NCBI RefSeq assembly: GCF_000338875.1
Contig: NZ_AOMO01000040.1
Span: 1-35,737, forward strand
Direction of reading: 5' to 3'
Length of the DNA stretch: 35,737 nucleotides
Source of the DNA: Vibrio mimicus CAIM 602
GTDB lineage: Bacteria; Pseudomonadota; Gammaproteobacteria; Enterobacterales; Vibrionaceae
Made by a program: the position numbers and the translations under genes. Under the pieces are notes generated by a model that saw only the letters and a list, made by a program, of their open reading frames with translations, did not search any database and was not told the DNA's origin. Positions 8,326 through 17,373 of the stretch are shown here, in pieces. How positions within the stretch are numbered: position 1 is the first letter of the stretch; each line of letters starts with the position of its first letter.

Positions 8326-9261
8326 TTATTCGTGTTCACAATAGAGACGTTCCAGAATTTCTTTGGCTCCTTGTCCAAGTAGCTGCTCAGCCAGTGTAAT
8401 ACCTAGCTGTTCTGCTTCAGTACGTGGGCCGCGGATTTCACCACGAACGATTTGTGAGCCATCTGGTTCACCCACCAGAGCGCGTAGCCAAATCTCGTCA
8501 CCATCAAGTAGAGCATAGCTACCAATCGGCACCTGGCAGCCACCTTGCAGAGTCAGGTTCATCGCGCGCTCACAGCGCACGCGATCCGCGGTATCGGTAT
8601 GGTTGAGTGGCGCAAGCAGTTCACGCACACGTTGGTCATCCAAACGACACTCAATGCCCACTGCACCTTGGCCAACGGCTGGCAGAGATTGCTCTGGTTC
8701 GATAAAGCTGCGAATGCGGCTTTCTAGTTCGAGTCGTTTTAGGCCAGCTGCCGCCAAAATAATCGCATCGTATTCGCCAGCATCTAGTTTGCTTAATCTG
8801 GTACCCACGTTGCCGCGCAACTCTTTGATGACTAGATCAGGACGCGCTGCTTTTAATTGGCATTGGCGACGCAGGCTGCAAGTACCGACCACGGCACCCG
8901 ATGGCAGATCATCAATCTTGGCGTAGGTATTAGAAACAAACGCATCGCGAGGATCTTCTCGCTCGCAGATGGTGACTAAACCAAGACCTTGTGGAAAATC
9001 GACCGGAACATCTTTCATGGAATGTACGGCTAAATCAGCACGACCTTCGAGCATGGCGACTTCCAGCTCCTTGACGAATAGGCCTTTGCCACCCACTTTG
9101 GCGAGTGGGGTATCCAAAATCACATCACCACGGGTCACCATAGTGACCAACTCCACCTTAAGTCCCGGATGGGCTGCCATTAAGGCATCCTTAACATAGT
9201 TGGCTTGCCATAAAGCCAGTGGGCTCTGGCGGGTTGCAATGCGAATCGGCGTCTCGGTCAT
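8326..9261 (-). CDS. hemC: Porphobilinogen deaminase (hydroxymethylbilane synthase)
   Basis: 311 residues (E. coli 313). It polymerises four porphobilinogen molecules on a dipyrromethane cofactor. The cofactor-carrying cysteine is C242 in LQGGC. The substrate-binding arginines and the N-terminal [15 protein letters not shown] motif are present, as is the HSMKDVP segment with its catalytic-loop aspartate. The open frame continues 45 codons upstream, but conservation begins at ATG 9261, which has AGGAAC as ribosome site. First gene of the hem operon; divergent from cyaA across 355 bases, the same arrangement as in E. coli. Confidence 0.97.
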   Translation of the reverse strand: MTETPIRIATRQSPLALWQANYVKDALMAAHPGLKVELVTMVTRGDVILDTPLAKVGGKGLFVKELEVAMLEGRADLAVHSMKDVPVDFPQGLGLVTICEREDPRDAFVSNTYAKIDDLPSGAVVGTCSLRRQCQLKAARPDLVIKELRGNVGTRLSKLDAGEYDAIILAAAGLKRLELESRIRSFIEPEQSLPAVGQGAVGIECRLDDQRVRELLAPLNHTDTADRVRCERAMNLTLQGGCQVPIGSYALLDGDEIWLRALVGEPDGSQIVRGEIRGPRTEAEQLGITLAEQLLGQGAKEILERLYCEHE

Positions 9262-9616
9262 TATGATGTTCCTATCCATCTGTATAAAGTCGCCTAATCC
9301 TATCACTTGAGATTCAAAATGCTTACTACAAGTTCTGCGATGGATGATTTTTGCATGGGAGAATGTTGCCTTAGGGTTGGATAGTGTGATTCGCATCGCG
9401 TTTATTCGTTGGTCTATACTTACAAAACGGCAATTTGCAACAACACTGTAATCATTTATGCTGTTCAGTGTTGATAAGTGTCTAGTTTGATGTGATGTGC
9501 TTCCAAGAGCGCTTTACCAAACTGTAAAGAAGTGTTAAATTGATCACGTTTTGTTGGCATGGTCGCGTAAAACATAACCAAAAAGCGGCTTTTATCTGTC
9601 ATTCAGGGAAGCAACC
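9262..9616. other. hemC-cyaA divergent control region
   Basis: 355 bases without a gene that must hold the promoters for hemC (minus) and cyaA (plus). Apart from the CRP-like site at 9530-9551 I see no convincing sigma-70 hexamer pair with good spacing for either gene and assign none. Base composition is like the rest of the core. Confidence 0.7.
9530..9551 (+). promoter_or_regulatory. Predicted CRP (cAMP receptor protein) site upstream of cyaA
   Basis: TGTTA (9533-9537), six bases, TCACG (9544-9548): 8 of 10 core positions match the CRP consensus TGTGA-N6-TCACA, and the right half also matches in the flank (GATCACGTTT). It lies 66 bases before the cyaA start codon. In E. coli CRP represses cyaA from a site overlapping its promoter, so feedback control here is plausible. 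Inference only. Confidence 0.45.
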
Positions 9617-12148
9617 TTGCAGGCTTATACTCAGACCTTAATCCATAGACTTGATAAGCTAAACCGGCAACGCGTCGAGCGTGCGCTGGCTCTTATGGAT
9701 TTGCAAAGCCAACGTGTTTTCCATTTAATTCCTGCCCTGTTCCAATTTAATCATCCCCTGATCCCCGGTTATTTTTCTGTTGATACGCCTTTCGGTATCC
9801 ATCTTTTTGAAGCCAATGACATTCAGCAGCAGTTTATCGATGATGCCCAATTAACGATCGGTGAATCGTTAACTCAATCTGAGAATCCAGCGATTCTTGG
9901 TTTATATACGATGGGTAGTACATCATCGATCGGTCAAAGTACGTCCAGTGATCTGGATATTTGGGTGTGTGTTTCTGCTCAAATGAGTTGTGAAGCGCGA
10001 GACGCACTTTCTAGCAAATGTCTGCTGATCACCGATTGGGCAAAAAGTCAGGGCGTGGAAGCTAACTTCTTCATCATGAATGAAGAACGTTTCCGCCATA
10101 ATCATTCGGAAGCGTTAAGCGGTGAGAACTGTGGTTCATCGCAGCATTTGTTGCTGTTGGATGAGTTTTATCGCTCTGCGGTGCGTTTGGCTGGTAAGCG
10201 TCTGCTGTGGCAGATCGTGCCACCTGAAATGGAAGAGTGCTACGACGAATATGTTCACGAGCTCTGTTCAAATGGTTTTTTGAACTGCAATGAATGGATC
10301 GATTTTGGTAAGTTGAACCGCATTCCTGCTGAAGAATACTTCGGCGCGAATTTGTGGCAGCTTTATAAGAGCATCGACTCTCCATATAAGTCGGTACTAA
10401 AAGCGATCCTGCTCGAAGCCTATTCGTGGGAGTACCCACACACTCAACTATTGAGTATTGATAGTAAACGCCGTTTCTTTGCCGATGAGCCAGACTTGTA
10501 TGGGATGGATTCCTACTATCTTATGCTCGAAAAAGTCACCCGTTATTTAGAACGCATTGGTGACACGACTCGCTTAGAGCTGGTGCGTCGCTGTTTCTAT
10601 CTCAAAACCCATGAAAAACTGTCTCGTGATCCGGGGATTGGTTCGATGCCTTGGCGTCGCGAAGCTTTGCGTGAACTCACCAGTGAGTGGCAATGGGGCG
10701 CAGACTTGATTGCTGAGCTGGATAACCGTCGCCACTGGAAAGTGGAACAGGTGAAAGTGGTGCACCATGCACTGCTCGATGCACTCATGCTCAGTTACCG
10801 TAACCTGATTCAGTTTGCGCGCCGCAATGACATCACTTCGGCCATCAGCCCACAAGATATCTCGATTCTGGCGCGTAAACTTTATGCCGCGTTTGAAGTG
10901 TTGCCGGGTAAAGTCACTTTGCTGAACCCGCAAATTTCTCCTGATTTGCATGAGTCCGATTTAAGCTTTATTGAAGTCTGCCCTGAGCGTACTAATAAAG
11001 CGGGTTGGTATCTGTATAAGCAACCATTGCAGGCGCAGCGCCTGATTGGTCAGCCTTATCTTGAGCACAACGAATACTTGAGTAAGTTGGTGGCATGGGC
11101 GTTTTTCAATGGCCTGATCACCGAATCTACGCGGTTACATGCGGTCGTGCGCCAAGCGCAGTTAGATATCGACAAGTTCTATCAGATGGTGAGCGATCTG
11201 CGTAACACCTTCTCATTGCGTAAGCGTCGCCCAACTATGCAAGCACTGGCCAATCCTTGTGAAATTAGCCAGCTCGCCATGTTCATCAATTTTGAGCATG
11301 ACCCAACCAGCGAACTCAGTGGTAAAGCGCTGAAGGTTGATCTGAAAAACATTGATATTTTCAGCTTCGGCACAGAACAAAAATGTTTAGTCGGCAGTGT
11401 CGATTTGGTGTATCGAAACTCGTGGCAAGAAGTTCGAACCCTGCATTTTGAAGGCCAGACAGCCATGCTGGATGCTTTGAAAACCGTGCTTGGAAAAATG
11501 CATCAGGATGCGTTGCCGCCGGAATCGGTCGACGTGTTCTGCTACAGTAAAAACTTGCGTGGTGTGATGCGCAACTTGGTCTATCAACTGCTGGCCGAGT
11601 GCATTGATTTACGTCTGAAGCCGATGGAGCAAGAGAAGCGTCGTCGTTTTAAAGCGCTGCGCATGGGCGATCAAATGTATGGTCTGTTCTTTGAGCGCCG
11701 TGGTGTTTCTGTACAAAAACTGGAAAACTCCGTCGATTTTTATCGCAGCATCTCGACCAATAAGCTGAAAGGTTCCCCTTTGCTGATGCTCGATCGCGAT
11801 CAGGATTATCCTTTGCCTGCAGTGGTGGACAGTTTTGCCAGCGAGGGTTTGGTGCAGTTCTTCTTTGAAGATACCGAAAAAGGTTTCAACATCTATGTGC
11901 TGGATGAAGCCAACCGCGTTGAAGTGTATCACCAGTTCAATGGCGAAAAAGATGAGATGATTGCCAGCGTCAACAGCTTCTACACTTCGATACTGGATGA
12001 CAGCAGTAAGCTTGCCGCGAAAAGCATCAACTTTAACCTGCCGCAGTATTACCAAATTATTCACCCAGAAGAGGGTGAGACTTATGTGGTGCCGTATCGT
12101 AACGACAGCGCCGTGTATTCCAAGCCTTCGCAAGTGGTGAATGCCTAA
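9617..12148 (+). CDS. cyaA: Class I adenylate cyclase
   Basis: 843 residues (E. coli 848). Makes cAMP from ATP and so feeds CRP, which controls carbon use, natural competence and virulence in vibrios. The nucleotidyltransferase motif GSTSSIGQS...SDLDIW at 100-116 carries the metal-binding pair D112 and D114. The rest is the large regulatory C-terminal half that responds to the sugar phosphotransferase system. The start is TTG 9617 with AGGGA about eight bases upstream. E. coli cyaA also starts with TTG, which holds expression low. It is monocistronic, divergent from hemC, and ends at a terminator shared with the convergent cyaY. No frameshift or missing residue is seen. Confidence 0.97.
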   Translation: MQAYTQTLIHRLDKLNRQRVERALALMDLQSQRVFHLIPALFQFNHPLIPGYFSVDTPFGIHLFEANDIQQQFIDDAQLTIGESLTQSENPAILGLYTMGSTSSIGQSTSSDLDIWVCVSAQMSCEARDALSSKCLLITDWAKSQGVEANFFIMNEERFRHNHSEALSGENCGSSQHLLLLDEFYRSAVRLAGKRLLWQIVPPEMEECYDEYVHELCSNGFLNCNEWIDFGKLNRIPAEEYFGANLWQLYKSIDSPYKSVLKAILLEAYSWEYPHTQLLSIDSKRRFFADEPDLYGMDSYYLMLEKVTRYLERIGDTTRLELVRRCFYLKTHEKLSRDPGIGSMPWRREALRELTSEWQWGADLIAELDNRRHWKVEQVKVVHHALLDALMLSYRNLIQFARRNDITSAISPQDISILARKLYAAFEVLPGKVTLLNPQISPDLHESDLSFIEVCPERTNKAGWYLYKQPLQAQRLIGQPYLEHNEYLSKLVAWAFFNGLITESTRLHAVVRQAQLDIDKFYQMVSDLRNTFSLRKRRPTMQALANPCEISQLAMFINFEHDPTSELSGKALKVDLKNIDIFSFGTEQKCLVGSVDLVYRNSWQEVRTLHFEGQTAMLDALKTVLGKMHQDALPPESVDVFCYSKNLRGVMRNLVYQLLAECIDLRLKPMEQEKRRRFKALRMGDQMYGLFFERRGVSVQKLENSVDFYRSISTNKLKGSPLLMLDRDQDYPLPAVVDSFASEGLVQFFFEDTEKGFNIYVLDEANRVEVYHQFNGEKDEMIASVNSFYTSILDDSSKLAAKSINFNLPQYYQIIHPEEGETYVVPYRNDSAVYSKPSQVVNA

Positions 12149-12181
12149 ATCAGCGAAGCTTCAGGTTTTCTGAATAATTCC

Positions 12182-12217
12182 CAATAAAAAAAGAGCACTC
12201 ATGTGCTCTTTTTTATT
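12182..12217. terminator. Bidirectional terminator between cyaA and cyaY
   Basis: A stem with GAGCAC/GTGCTC core and 4-nt loop TCAT is flanked by seven A on the left and six T on the right, so it works as an intrinsic terminator in both directions. It sits between the convergent stops at 12148 and 12237. Confidence 0.92.
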
Positions 12218-12236
12218 GCATGACAAGTGCGCCAAC

Positions 12237-12551
12237 TTAAGCCCAATCAATCGGCTCATCGGCATGTTTATCACACTCTTGTTTCAGCAAGGTGAGCAGT
12301 TCAAGCCCGGTTTTGGAGCAGATCCACTCGCCATCAATCCACTTGAAATGGTAGCCGCCGGATTTCGATGCTAACCAGATTTCACGCATCGGTTCTTGGC
12401 GGTTAATGATGATTTGGCTACGGTCATCAAACTCCAATGTCATGACATTGCCTGAGGTCTCGTAGTCGATATCGGCACCGGCCTCATCAATCGCCGCTTC
12501 TATACGCTCTAGTTGGCTGTCGACGAGTTGATGAAATTCAGTTTCGTTCAT
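12237..12551 (-). CDS. cyaY: Frataxin-like iron-binding protein CyaY
   Basis: 104 residues, the normal size for bacterial frataxin (E. coli 106). It binds iron through an acidic first helix (Glu/Asp at 14-29) and modulates the cysteine desulfurase IscS during iron-sulfur cluster assembly. The central beta-sheet carries the conserved W at 59 and the GGYHF and DGEW segments. ATG 12551 is divergent from lptM by 75 bases. Downstream it shares a terminator with cyaA. The location between cyaA and lptM/dapF is the same as in enterics. Confidence 0.97.
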   Translation of the reverse strand: MNETEFHQLVDSQLERIEAAIDEAGADIDYETSGNVMTLEFDDRSQIIINRQEPMREIWLASKSGGYHFKWIDGEWICSKTGLELLTLLKQECDKHADEPIDWA

Positions 12552-12626
12552 CCTATCTATCCTATTGCTTTTCCTAATCGTGGTGCGATTATAGGGGGCA
12601 TTGATTCAATAAGCACGATATGCAAA

Positions 12627-12743
12627 ATGAAAAAGAAATTCACAGCACTGTTTTTGTTGTCCATGCTCGCGTTAGCGGGGTGTGGGCAAACTGGGCCACT
12701 TTATATGCCTGATGATGCAAAACAAAGCGAACAAAGTCAGTAA
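12627..12743 (+). CDS. lptM: LptM lipoprotein (LptD maturation factor, YifL family)
   Basis: Very small lipoprotein, 38 residues before processing. A signal peptide with positively charged start (MKKK) and hydrophobic core ends in the lipobox LAGC, so Cys19 is the lipidated residue. The mature part opens with GQTGPLY, the family signature. LptM binds the LptD/LptE translocon and promotes correct disulfide formation in LptD at the outer membrane. A longer frame opens at 12513, but only from ATG 12627 does the signal peptide make sense. First gene of the lptM-lysA-dapF-DUF484-xerC-yigB run. Confidence 0.93.
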   Translation: MKKKFTALFLLSMLALAGCGQTGPLYMPDDAKQSEQSQ

Positions 12744-12833
12744 ATCACGCCACTCTCCGCAAGCTATGTGAAGTTGTTGTTCATACAACGGCGGCTTTAC
12801 GTGGGCGGGAAAAAGAATAAAAGGGAAAGCATT

Positions 12834-14087
12834 TTGGATTACTTCAATTATCAGGATGATGGCCAGTTATGGGCCGAGCAAGTTCCACTCGCCGATCTGG
12901 CAAACCAGTACGGCACACCACTCTATGTTTACTCAAGAGCGACTCTTGAGCGCCATTGGCATGCGTTTGATAAGTCGGTAGGGGATTACCCACATCTGAT
13001 TTGTTATGCAGTTAAAGCCAACTCTAACCTTGGGGTATTGAATACTTTAGCTCGCTTGGGCTCTGGCTTTGATATCGTTTCGGTCGGTGAATTGGAACGT
13101 GTCCTAGCTGCCGGCGGCGATCCAAGCAAAGTGGTGTTTTCTGGCGTCGGTAAAACCGAAGCCGAGATGAAACGTGCGCTGCAATTGAAGATCAAATGCT
13201 TTAACGTAGAGTCAGAGCGTGAACTGCATCGTCTGAACAAGGTGGCAGCTGAGTTAGGTGTTAAAGCGCCGATTTCACTGCGTATCAACCCAGATGTGGA
13301 TGCCAAAACGCACCCTTACATCTCAACGGGTTTGCGTGATAACAAATTTGGCATCACGTTTGACCGCGCGGCAGAGGTATATCGCCTTGCGCACAGCCTG
13401 CCGCACCTTGATGTGCATGGCATAGACTGCCATATCGGCTCGCAATTAACTGCACTTGCCCCGTTTATTGATGCGACCGACCGTTTGTTGGCGCTGATTG
13501 ATTCACTCAAAGCAGAAGGCATCCATATCCGTCACTTGGACGTTGGCGGTGGTCTAGGCGTAGTTTACCGTGATGAATTACCACCACAGCCTTCTGAATA
13601 TGCCAAAGCGTTGTTGGATCGCCTCGAGCGTCACCGTGATTTGGAACTGATTTTTGAACCTGGACGCGCGATTGCGGCTAACGCTGGTGTGTTGGTGACT
13701 AAGGTTGAGTTTCTCAAACACACTGAACACAAAAACTTCGCGATTATTGATGCGGCGATGAATGATTTGATTCGTCCTGCGCTGTACCAAGCATGGCAAG
13801 ACATCATTCCGCTGCGCCCACGCCAAGGCGAAGCGCAAACCTATGATTTGGTTGGCCCAGTGTGTGAAACCAGTGATTTCTTAGGTAAAGATCGCGACTT
13901 AGTGCTGGAAGAAGGGGATCTGCTCGCGGTTCGTTCTTCTGGTGCATATGGTTTTACCATGTCCTCTAATTACAATTCCCGTCCGCGTGTGGCTGAAGTG
14001 ATGGTTGATGGCAATAAAGCCCATTTGGTGCGCCAGCGTGAAACCTTAAGCAGCCTGTGGGCGTTGGAATCGGTTTTACCGGAGTAA
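12834..14087 (+). CDS. lysA: Diaminopimelate decarboxylase
   Basis: 417 residues. PLP-dependent removal of CO2 from meso-diaminopimelate, the last step to lysine. The PLP lysine is K61 in CYAVKAN. The His-Ile-Gly-Ser segment (HIGSQ), the glycine-rich phosphate-binding loop (GGGLG), the EPGR motif and the C-terminal GPVCETSD active-site cysteine are all present. I chose the TTG at 12834, preceded by AAGGGA, because the family begins at DYFNYQ. An upstream frame to 12768 gives a basic, unconserved extension. It precedes dapF by 11 bases, so the last two steps of lysine synthesis are co-transcribed. In E. coli lysA is elsewhere, beside lysR; its place inside this operon is a trait of vibrios and pseudomonads. 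Confidence 0.96.
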   Translation: MDYFNYQDDGQLWAEQVPLADLANQYGTPLYVYSRATLERHWHAFDKSVGDYPHLICYAVKANSNLGVLNTLARLGSGFDIVSVGELERVLAAGGDPSKVVFSGVGKTEAEMKRALQLKIKCFNVESERELHRLNKVAAELGVKAPISLRINPDVDAKTHPYISTGLRDNKFGITFDRAAEVYRLAHSLPHLDVHGIDCHIGSQLTALAPFIDATDRLLALIDSLKAEGIHIRHLDVGGGLGVVYRDELPPQPSEYAKALLDRLERHRDLELIFEPGRAIAANAGVLVTKVEFLKHTEHKNFAIIDAAMNDLIRPALYQAWQDIIPLRPRQGEAQTYDLVGPVCETSDFLGKDRDLVLEEGDLLAVRSSGAYGFTMSSNYNSRPRVAEVMVDGNKAHLVRQRETLSSLWALESVLPE

Positions 14088-14098
14088 AGTTATCTTTT

Positions 14099-14929
14099 AT
14101 GCATTTCCATTTTTCTAAAATGCACGGCTTGGGTAACGACTTTATGGTCGTCGACTGCGTTACCCAAAACGTCTTCTTCTCTCCGGAATTGATCCGTCGT
14201 CTGGCGGATCGTCATACTGGAGTGGGCTTTGATCAACTGTTGGTGGTTGAAGCACCTTACGATCCTGAATCCGATTTCCATTACCGAATTTTTAATGCGG
14301 ATGGCAGCGAAGTGGAGCAGTGCGGCAATGGTGCGCGCTGTTTTGCCCGTTTTGTACGCATGAAAGGGTTAACCAACAAGTACACCATCAATGTCAGCAC
14401 CAAAAAAGGCAAGATGGTGCTCAATGTGGAAGAGGAAGATCTGATCACAGTGAACATGGGTGTGCCGGAATTTGAACCGAGCAAAATCCCATTTCGTGCC
14501 AAGCAGAGTGAGAAAACCTATATTCTGCGCGCCGGTGAGCAAACGCTGTTTTGCGGTGCGGTGAGTATGGGCAACCCTCATGTGGTGACTGTGGTGGATG
14601 ACATTCGCACCGCAGCGGTAGAAACCTTGGGACCGCTTCTGGAATCTCACGAACGCTTCCCTGAGCGTGTGAATGCCGGCTTTATGCAGGTGGTGAGCCG
14701 TGAAGAGATCAATCTGCGCGTTTATGAACGTGGTGCGGGCGAAACCCAAGCCTGTGGCAGTGGTGCTTGTGGCGCGGTTGCGGTCGGAATTCTGCAAGGA
14801 TTACTGGATGAGCAAGTCCGAGTGCATTTACCTGGTGGCGAACTGGAAATCAGTTGGAAAGGCCCTGGTAAACCGCTTTACATGACTGGCCCAGCCACGC
14901 ACGTCTACGATGGCCAAATCTCTTGCTAA
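14099..14929 (+). CDS. dapF: Diaminopimelate epimerase
   Basis: 276 residues. Interconverts LL- and meso-diaminopimelate, serving both lysine synthesis and peptidoglycan. The two catalytic cysteines are C75 (in QCGNGARC) and C219 (in TQACGSGA), in the two mirrored halves of the fold. The start at ATG 14099 gives the standard [15 protein letters not shown] beginning; a frame from 14057 overlaps lysA and is not conserved. The ribosome site GGAG is rather far (14 bases) and lies over the lysA stop, so coupling to lysA translation is likely. The next gene starts 13 bases after the stop. Confidence 0.97.
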   Translation: MHFHFSKMHGLGNDFMVVDCVTQNVFFSPELIRRLADRHTGVGFDQLLVVEAPYDPESDFHYRIFNADGSEVEQCGNGARCFARFVRMKGLTNKYTINVSTKKGKMVLNVEEEDLITVNMGVPEFEPSKIPFRAKQSEKTYILRAGEQTLFCGAVSMGNPHVVTVVDDIRTAAVETLGPLLESHERFPERVNAGFMQVVSREEINLRVYERGAGETQACGSGACGAVAVGILQGLLDEQVRVHLPGGELEISWKGPGKPLYMTGPATHVYDGQISC

Positions 14930-14942
14930 TTGAGGTTCAATT

Positions 14943-15641
14943 TTGTCTCAGGTAACGGCAGATGCTCTGACCGCCCAAGTGGTGGCAGAGTATCTTGATG
15001 AACACCCCGACTTTTTTCAGCACCATGCCTATCTGGTTGAGCGTTTAGCTCTACCTACTCAAGCGGGTGCTGTATCTCTCGCTCATGTGCAGTTAGCACG
15101 GCAGCGGCAGCGAATTGAAGATCTCGAAGAAGAGATCACCGGTTTGATGTCACTCGCCGCGAATAACGATCGCACTTTCCATGAGTTTATGGATCTGCAA
15201 GAGCAGATCCTCAAATGCTCGTCACTGCAAGCGGTACTGCATGCGATTGAAGCGAAAGCGCGTGAGTTGAATTTACGTGCTTATGTGCGCCTTATGCAGC
15301 GACATGATGAGAAATATGGTTTAGCCAGTGAGGATTGGCAGCGCTTTTCGACCAATCACTTTAATGGCAAGCCAGCGTATTTAGGCCGTTTACGGCAAGC
15401 GGATCGCCAACGTCTGTTGGGTGATAGACCTGCGCCGGAAATGGGCTCCTATGTGGTATTACCCTTACATCGCCAAGCTCCGTTAGGTATCTTGGCTTTT
15501 GCGAGTGAAGATGGCGGCCACTTTCAGCCGAGTATGGACACCTTGTTTTTACGCCATCTGGCGTTAGTCTTAGCTCATCTGATAGAGACTTTACCTTGGC
15601 AGTCACACGATGAAGACCGAAGAACTCACCCCGCTTCCTAA
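14943..15641 (+). CDS. DUF484 family protein (YigA-type)
   Basis: 232-residue cytoplasmic protein with a GAF-like fold. An N-terminal helix (VAEYLDEHPDFF) is followed by a coiled coil (about 45-70) and the GAF-like domain (75-220). Found almost always between dapF and xerC, but its molecular role is unknown. The start is TTG 14943 with GAGG about eight bases upstream; no ATG lies near. Its last 32 bases overlap the start of xerC, indicating translational coupling. Confidence 0.9.
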   Translation: MSQVTADALTAQVVAEYLDEHPDFFQHHAYLVERLALPTQAGAVSLAHVQLARQRQRIEDLEEEITGLMSLAANNDRTFHEFMDLQEQILKCSSLQAVLHAIEAKARELNLRAYVRLMQRHDEKYGLASEDWQRFSTNHFNGKPAYLGRLRQADRQRLLGDRPAPEMGSYVVLPLHRQAPLGILAFASEDGGHFQPSMDTLFLRHLALVLAHLIETLPWQSHDEDRRTHPAS

Positions 15642-16542
15642 TGCGTTAGCTCAGCCGCTGGAACGATTTTATGCTTATCTGCACAGCGAAAAAGGGCTGA
15701 GCCTCTATACGCAGCGTAACTATAAGCAGCAACTTGAAACCATGGCGCGTTACTTGGCGCAAATGGGCTTAACCAGCTGGCCTCAGCTCGATGCAGCGTG
15801 GGTAAGACAATTGGTCGTGCTGGGTAAGCGACAAGGCATGAAGGCCAGTAGCATTTCTACCCGTTTATCTTCATTGCGCAGCTTTCTCGATTTTCTGATT
15901 TTGCGTGGTGAGTTGCAGGCGAATCCGGCGAAAGGCGTTTCTGCACCACGCAAGCAACGTCCGCTGCCGAAAAACCTTGATGTTGACGAAATGGCGCAGT
16001 TGTTGGAAGTGACCGATGATGATCCACTTTCCATTCGTGACCGTGCGATCATGGAACTGATGTATGGCTCAGGTTTACGTTTGGCAGAACTGGTGTCGAT
16101 TGATGTTAAAGACGTCAATCTGCGTGACGGGGAAATCCGCGTCATCGGTAAAGGTAACAAAGAGCGCAAAGTCTGGTTCGCTGGACAAGCACAAGAATGG
16201 GTAGGGAAGTGGCTCAAGCTGCGCAGTCAGTTGGCCAATAGTGACGAAACGGCGCTGTTTGTTTCCAAACTCGGCACGCGTATTTCGCACCGCAGCGTGC
16301 AAAAACGTATGGCTGAATGGGGGCAAAAGCAAGCGGTCGCGAGCCATATTAGCCCACATAAACTGCGCCACTCTTTTGCTACGCACATGTTGGAATCGAG
16401 CAATAATCTGCGTGCCGTGCAGGAGTTGCTTGGTCACGAAAATATCGCCACCACGCAAATCTATACTCACCTCGACTTTCAACATCTGGCTCAGGTGTAT
16501 GATCAGGCGCACCCACGCGCCCGCAAAAAGAACAAGGACTAA
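15610..16542 (+). CDS. xerC: Tyrosine recombinase XerC
   Basis: 310 residues (E. coli 298). With XerD it resolves chromosome dimers at dif during division; in V. cholerae the same pair is used by CTX-type phages to integrate. The N-terminal SAM-like core-binding domain covers about 12-100. The catalytic residues are all present: R157, K181, H250, R253, H276 and the nucleophile Y285 in TQIYTH. The start overlaps DUF484 by 32 bases; the next gene begins two bases after the stop. No sign of truncation. This is the cellular recombinase, not an integron or phage integrase, judging from operon context and full-length similarity. Confidence 0.96.
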   Translation: MKTEELTPLPNALAQPLERFYAYLHSEKGLSLYTQRNYKQQLETMARYLAQMGLTSWPQLDAAWVRQLVVLGKRQGMKASSISTRLSSLRSFLDFLILRGELQANPAKGVSAPRKQRPLPKNLDVDEMAQLLEVTDDDPLSIRDRAIMELMYGSGLRLAELVSIDVKDVNLRDGEIRVIGKGNKERKVWFAGQAQEWVGKWLKLRSQLANSDETALFVSKLGTRISHRSVQKRMAEWGQKQAVASHISPHKLRHSFATHMLESSNNLRAVQELLGHENIATTQIYTHLDFQHLAQVYDQAHPRARKKNKD

Positions 16543-16544
16543 GC

Positions 16545-17264
16545 ATGCTGTTTTATCGCTCACTGGCTCCGATTCAAGCACTCACTTTCGATTTGGATGA
16601 TACTCTTTACGACAACCGCCCAGTGATTAAGCAAGTGGAAGCGAAAGCCACCGAGTGGCTGTTAACCCAGCATCCAGTGACTGCTACGCGACCTTTGAGT
16701 TGGTGGCAAGCGTTGAAACGCGATATCGCGAAACAGTTTCCCGATCAGTGTCACGATGTGAGCGAATGGCGTTATTTGCAGGTAATGCATGGTCTCATTC
16801 AGTTGGGTTATGCCCAGCCACAGGCTGAGCAGGCAGCGCGAGATACTCTTGAAGAAGTCATGTTCTGGCGCAATCAAGTTGATGTACCCGCTGAAACTCA
16901 TCGTGTTTTGGCCGAATTGGCGGCTAAGATGCCGCTGATTGCGATCACCAATGGTAATGTGCAGGTGGAAAAAATTGGCTTGAGTGATTATTTCCAATCT
17001 GTGCTGCGTGCTGGCCCTGATGGACGTGCTAAGCCTTACGCCGATCTGTTTCAATTGGCTGCTCAACAGCTCCAATTACCAGCAGGTTCAATCTTGCATG
17101 TCGGGGACCATTTGCAAACCGATGTACTGGGTGCTCGACAAAGTGGTTTTCAGGCATGCTGGTTTAATGACCAAGGGCTGAGCATTCGTCGACAGAGCAA
17201 AGCGAGCGTGTTACCTGATGTGGAAATTGAATGTTTGCCACAGTTGTTATTAATGGTTAACTGA
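16545..17264 (+). CDS. yigB: HAD-family phosphatase YigB
   Basis: 239 residues. HAD hydrolase of the type that dephosphorylates FMN (to riboflavin) and pyrimidine nucleotides. Motif I is DLDDT with D16 and D18; motif II is ITNGN near 132; the conserved Lys and motif IV (HVGDHLQTD) follow near 160-190. A helical cap domain lies between about 25 and 110. AAGGA eight bases before ATG 16545 supports the start. It ends the lptM-to-yigB run, matching dapF-yigA-xerC-yigB in E. coli, where uvrD follows; uvrD is not here. No clear terminator follows. Confidence 0.92.
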   Translation: MLFYRSLAPIQALTFDLDDTLYDNRPVIKQVEAKATEWLLTQHPVTATRPLSWWQALKRDIAKQFPDQCHDVSEWRYLQVMHGLIQLGYAQPQAEQAARDTLEEVMFWRNQVDVPAETHRVLAELAAKMPLIAITNGNVQVEKIGLSDYFQSVLRAGPDGRAKPYADLFQLAAQQLQLPAGSILHVGDHLQTDVLGARQSGFQACWFNDQGLSIRRQSKASVLPDVEIECLPQLLLMVN

Positions 17265-17373
17265 GTGCATATCATCGGGTCACAAAAATCACATTGCTTG
17301 GGTATTGAGTATGGTCTGCGGTAAGGTTTGCATTGCATAATGCCTAAACATTTCACTGGCTTATCTGCTCTTT

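Noticed and set aside
8424..9199. Plus-strand frames over hemC
   Set aside because: Antisense to a fully conserved gene; translations resemble no protein.
11609..12133. 174-codon minus-strand frame inside cyaA
   Set aside because: Long but antisense to conserved cyaA coding sequence and without a ribosome site.
12513..12626. N-terminal extension of LptM from 12513
   Set aside because: It overlaps the divergent cyaY start and would place the lipoprotein signal internally.
15610..16542. XerC as an integron or phage integrase
   Set aside because: Operon with dapF and DUF484, full XerC length and motifs, and no attachment or cassette sites nearby.
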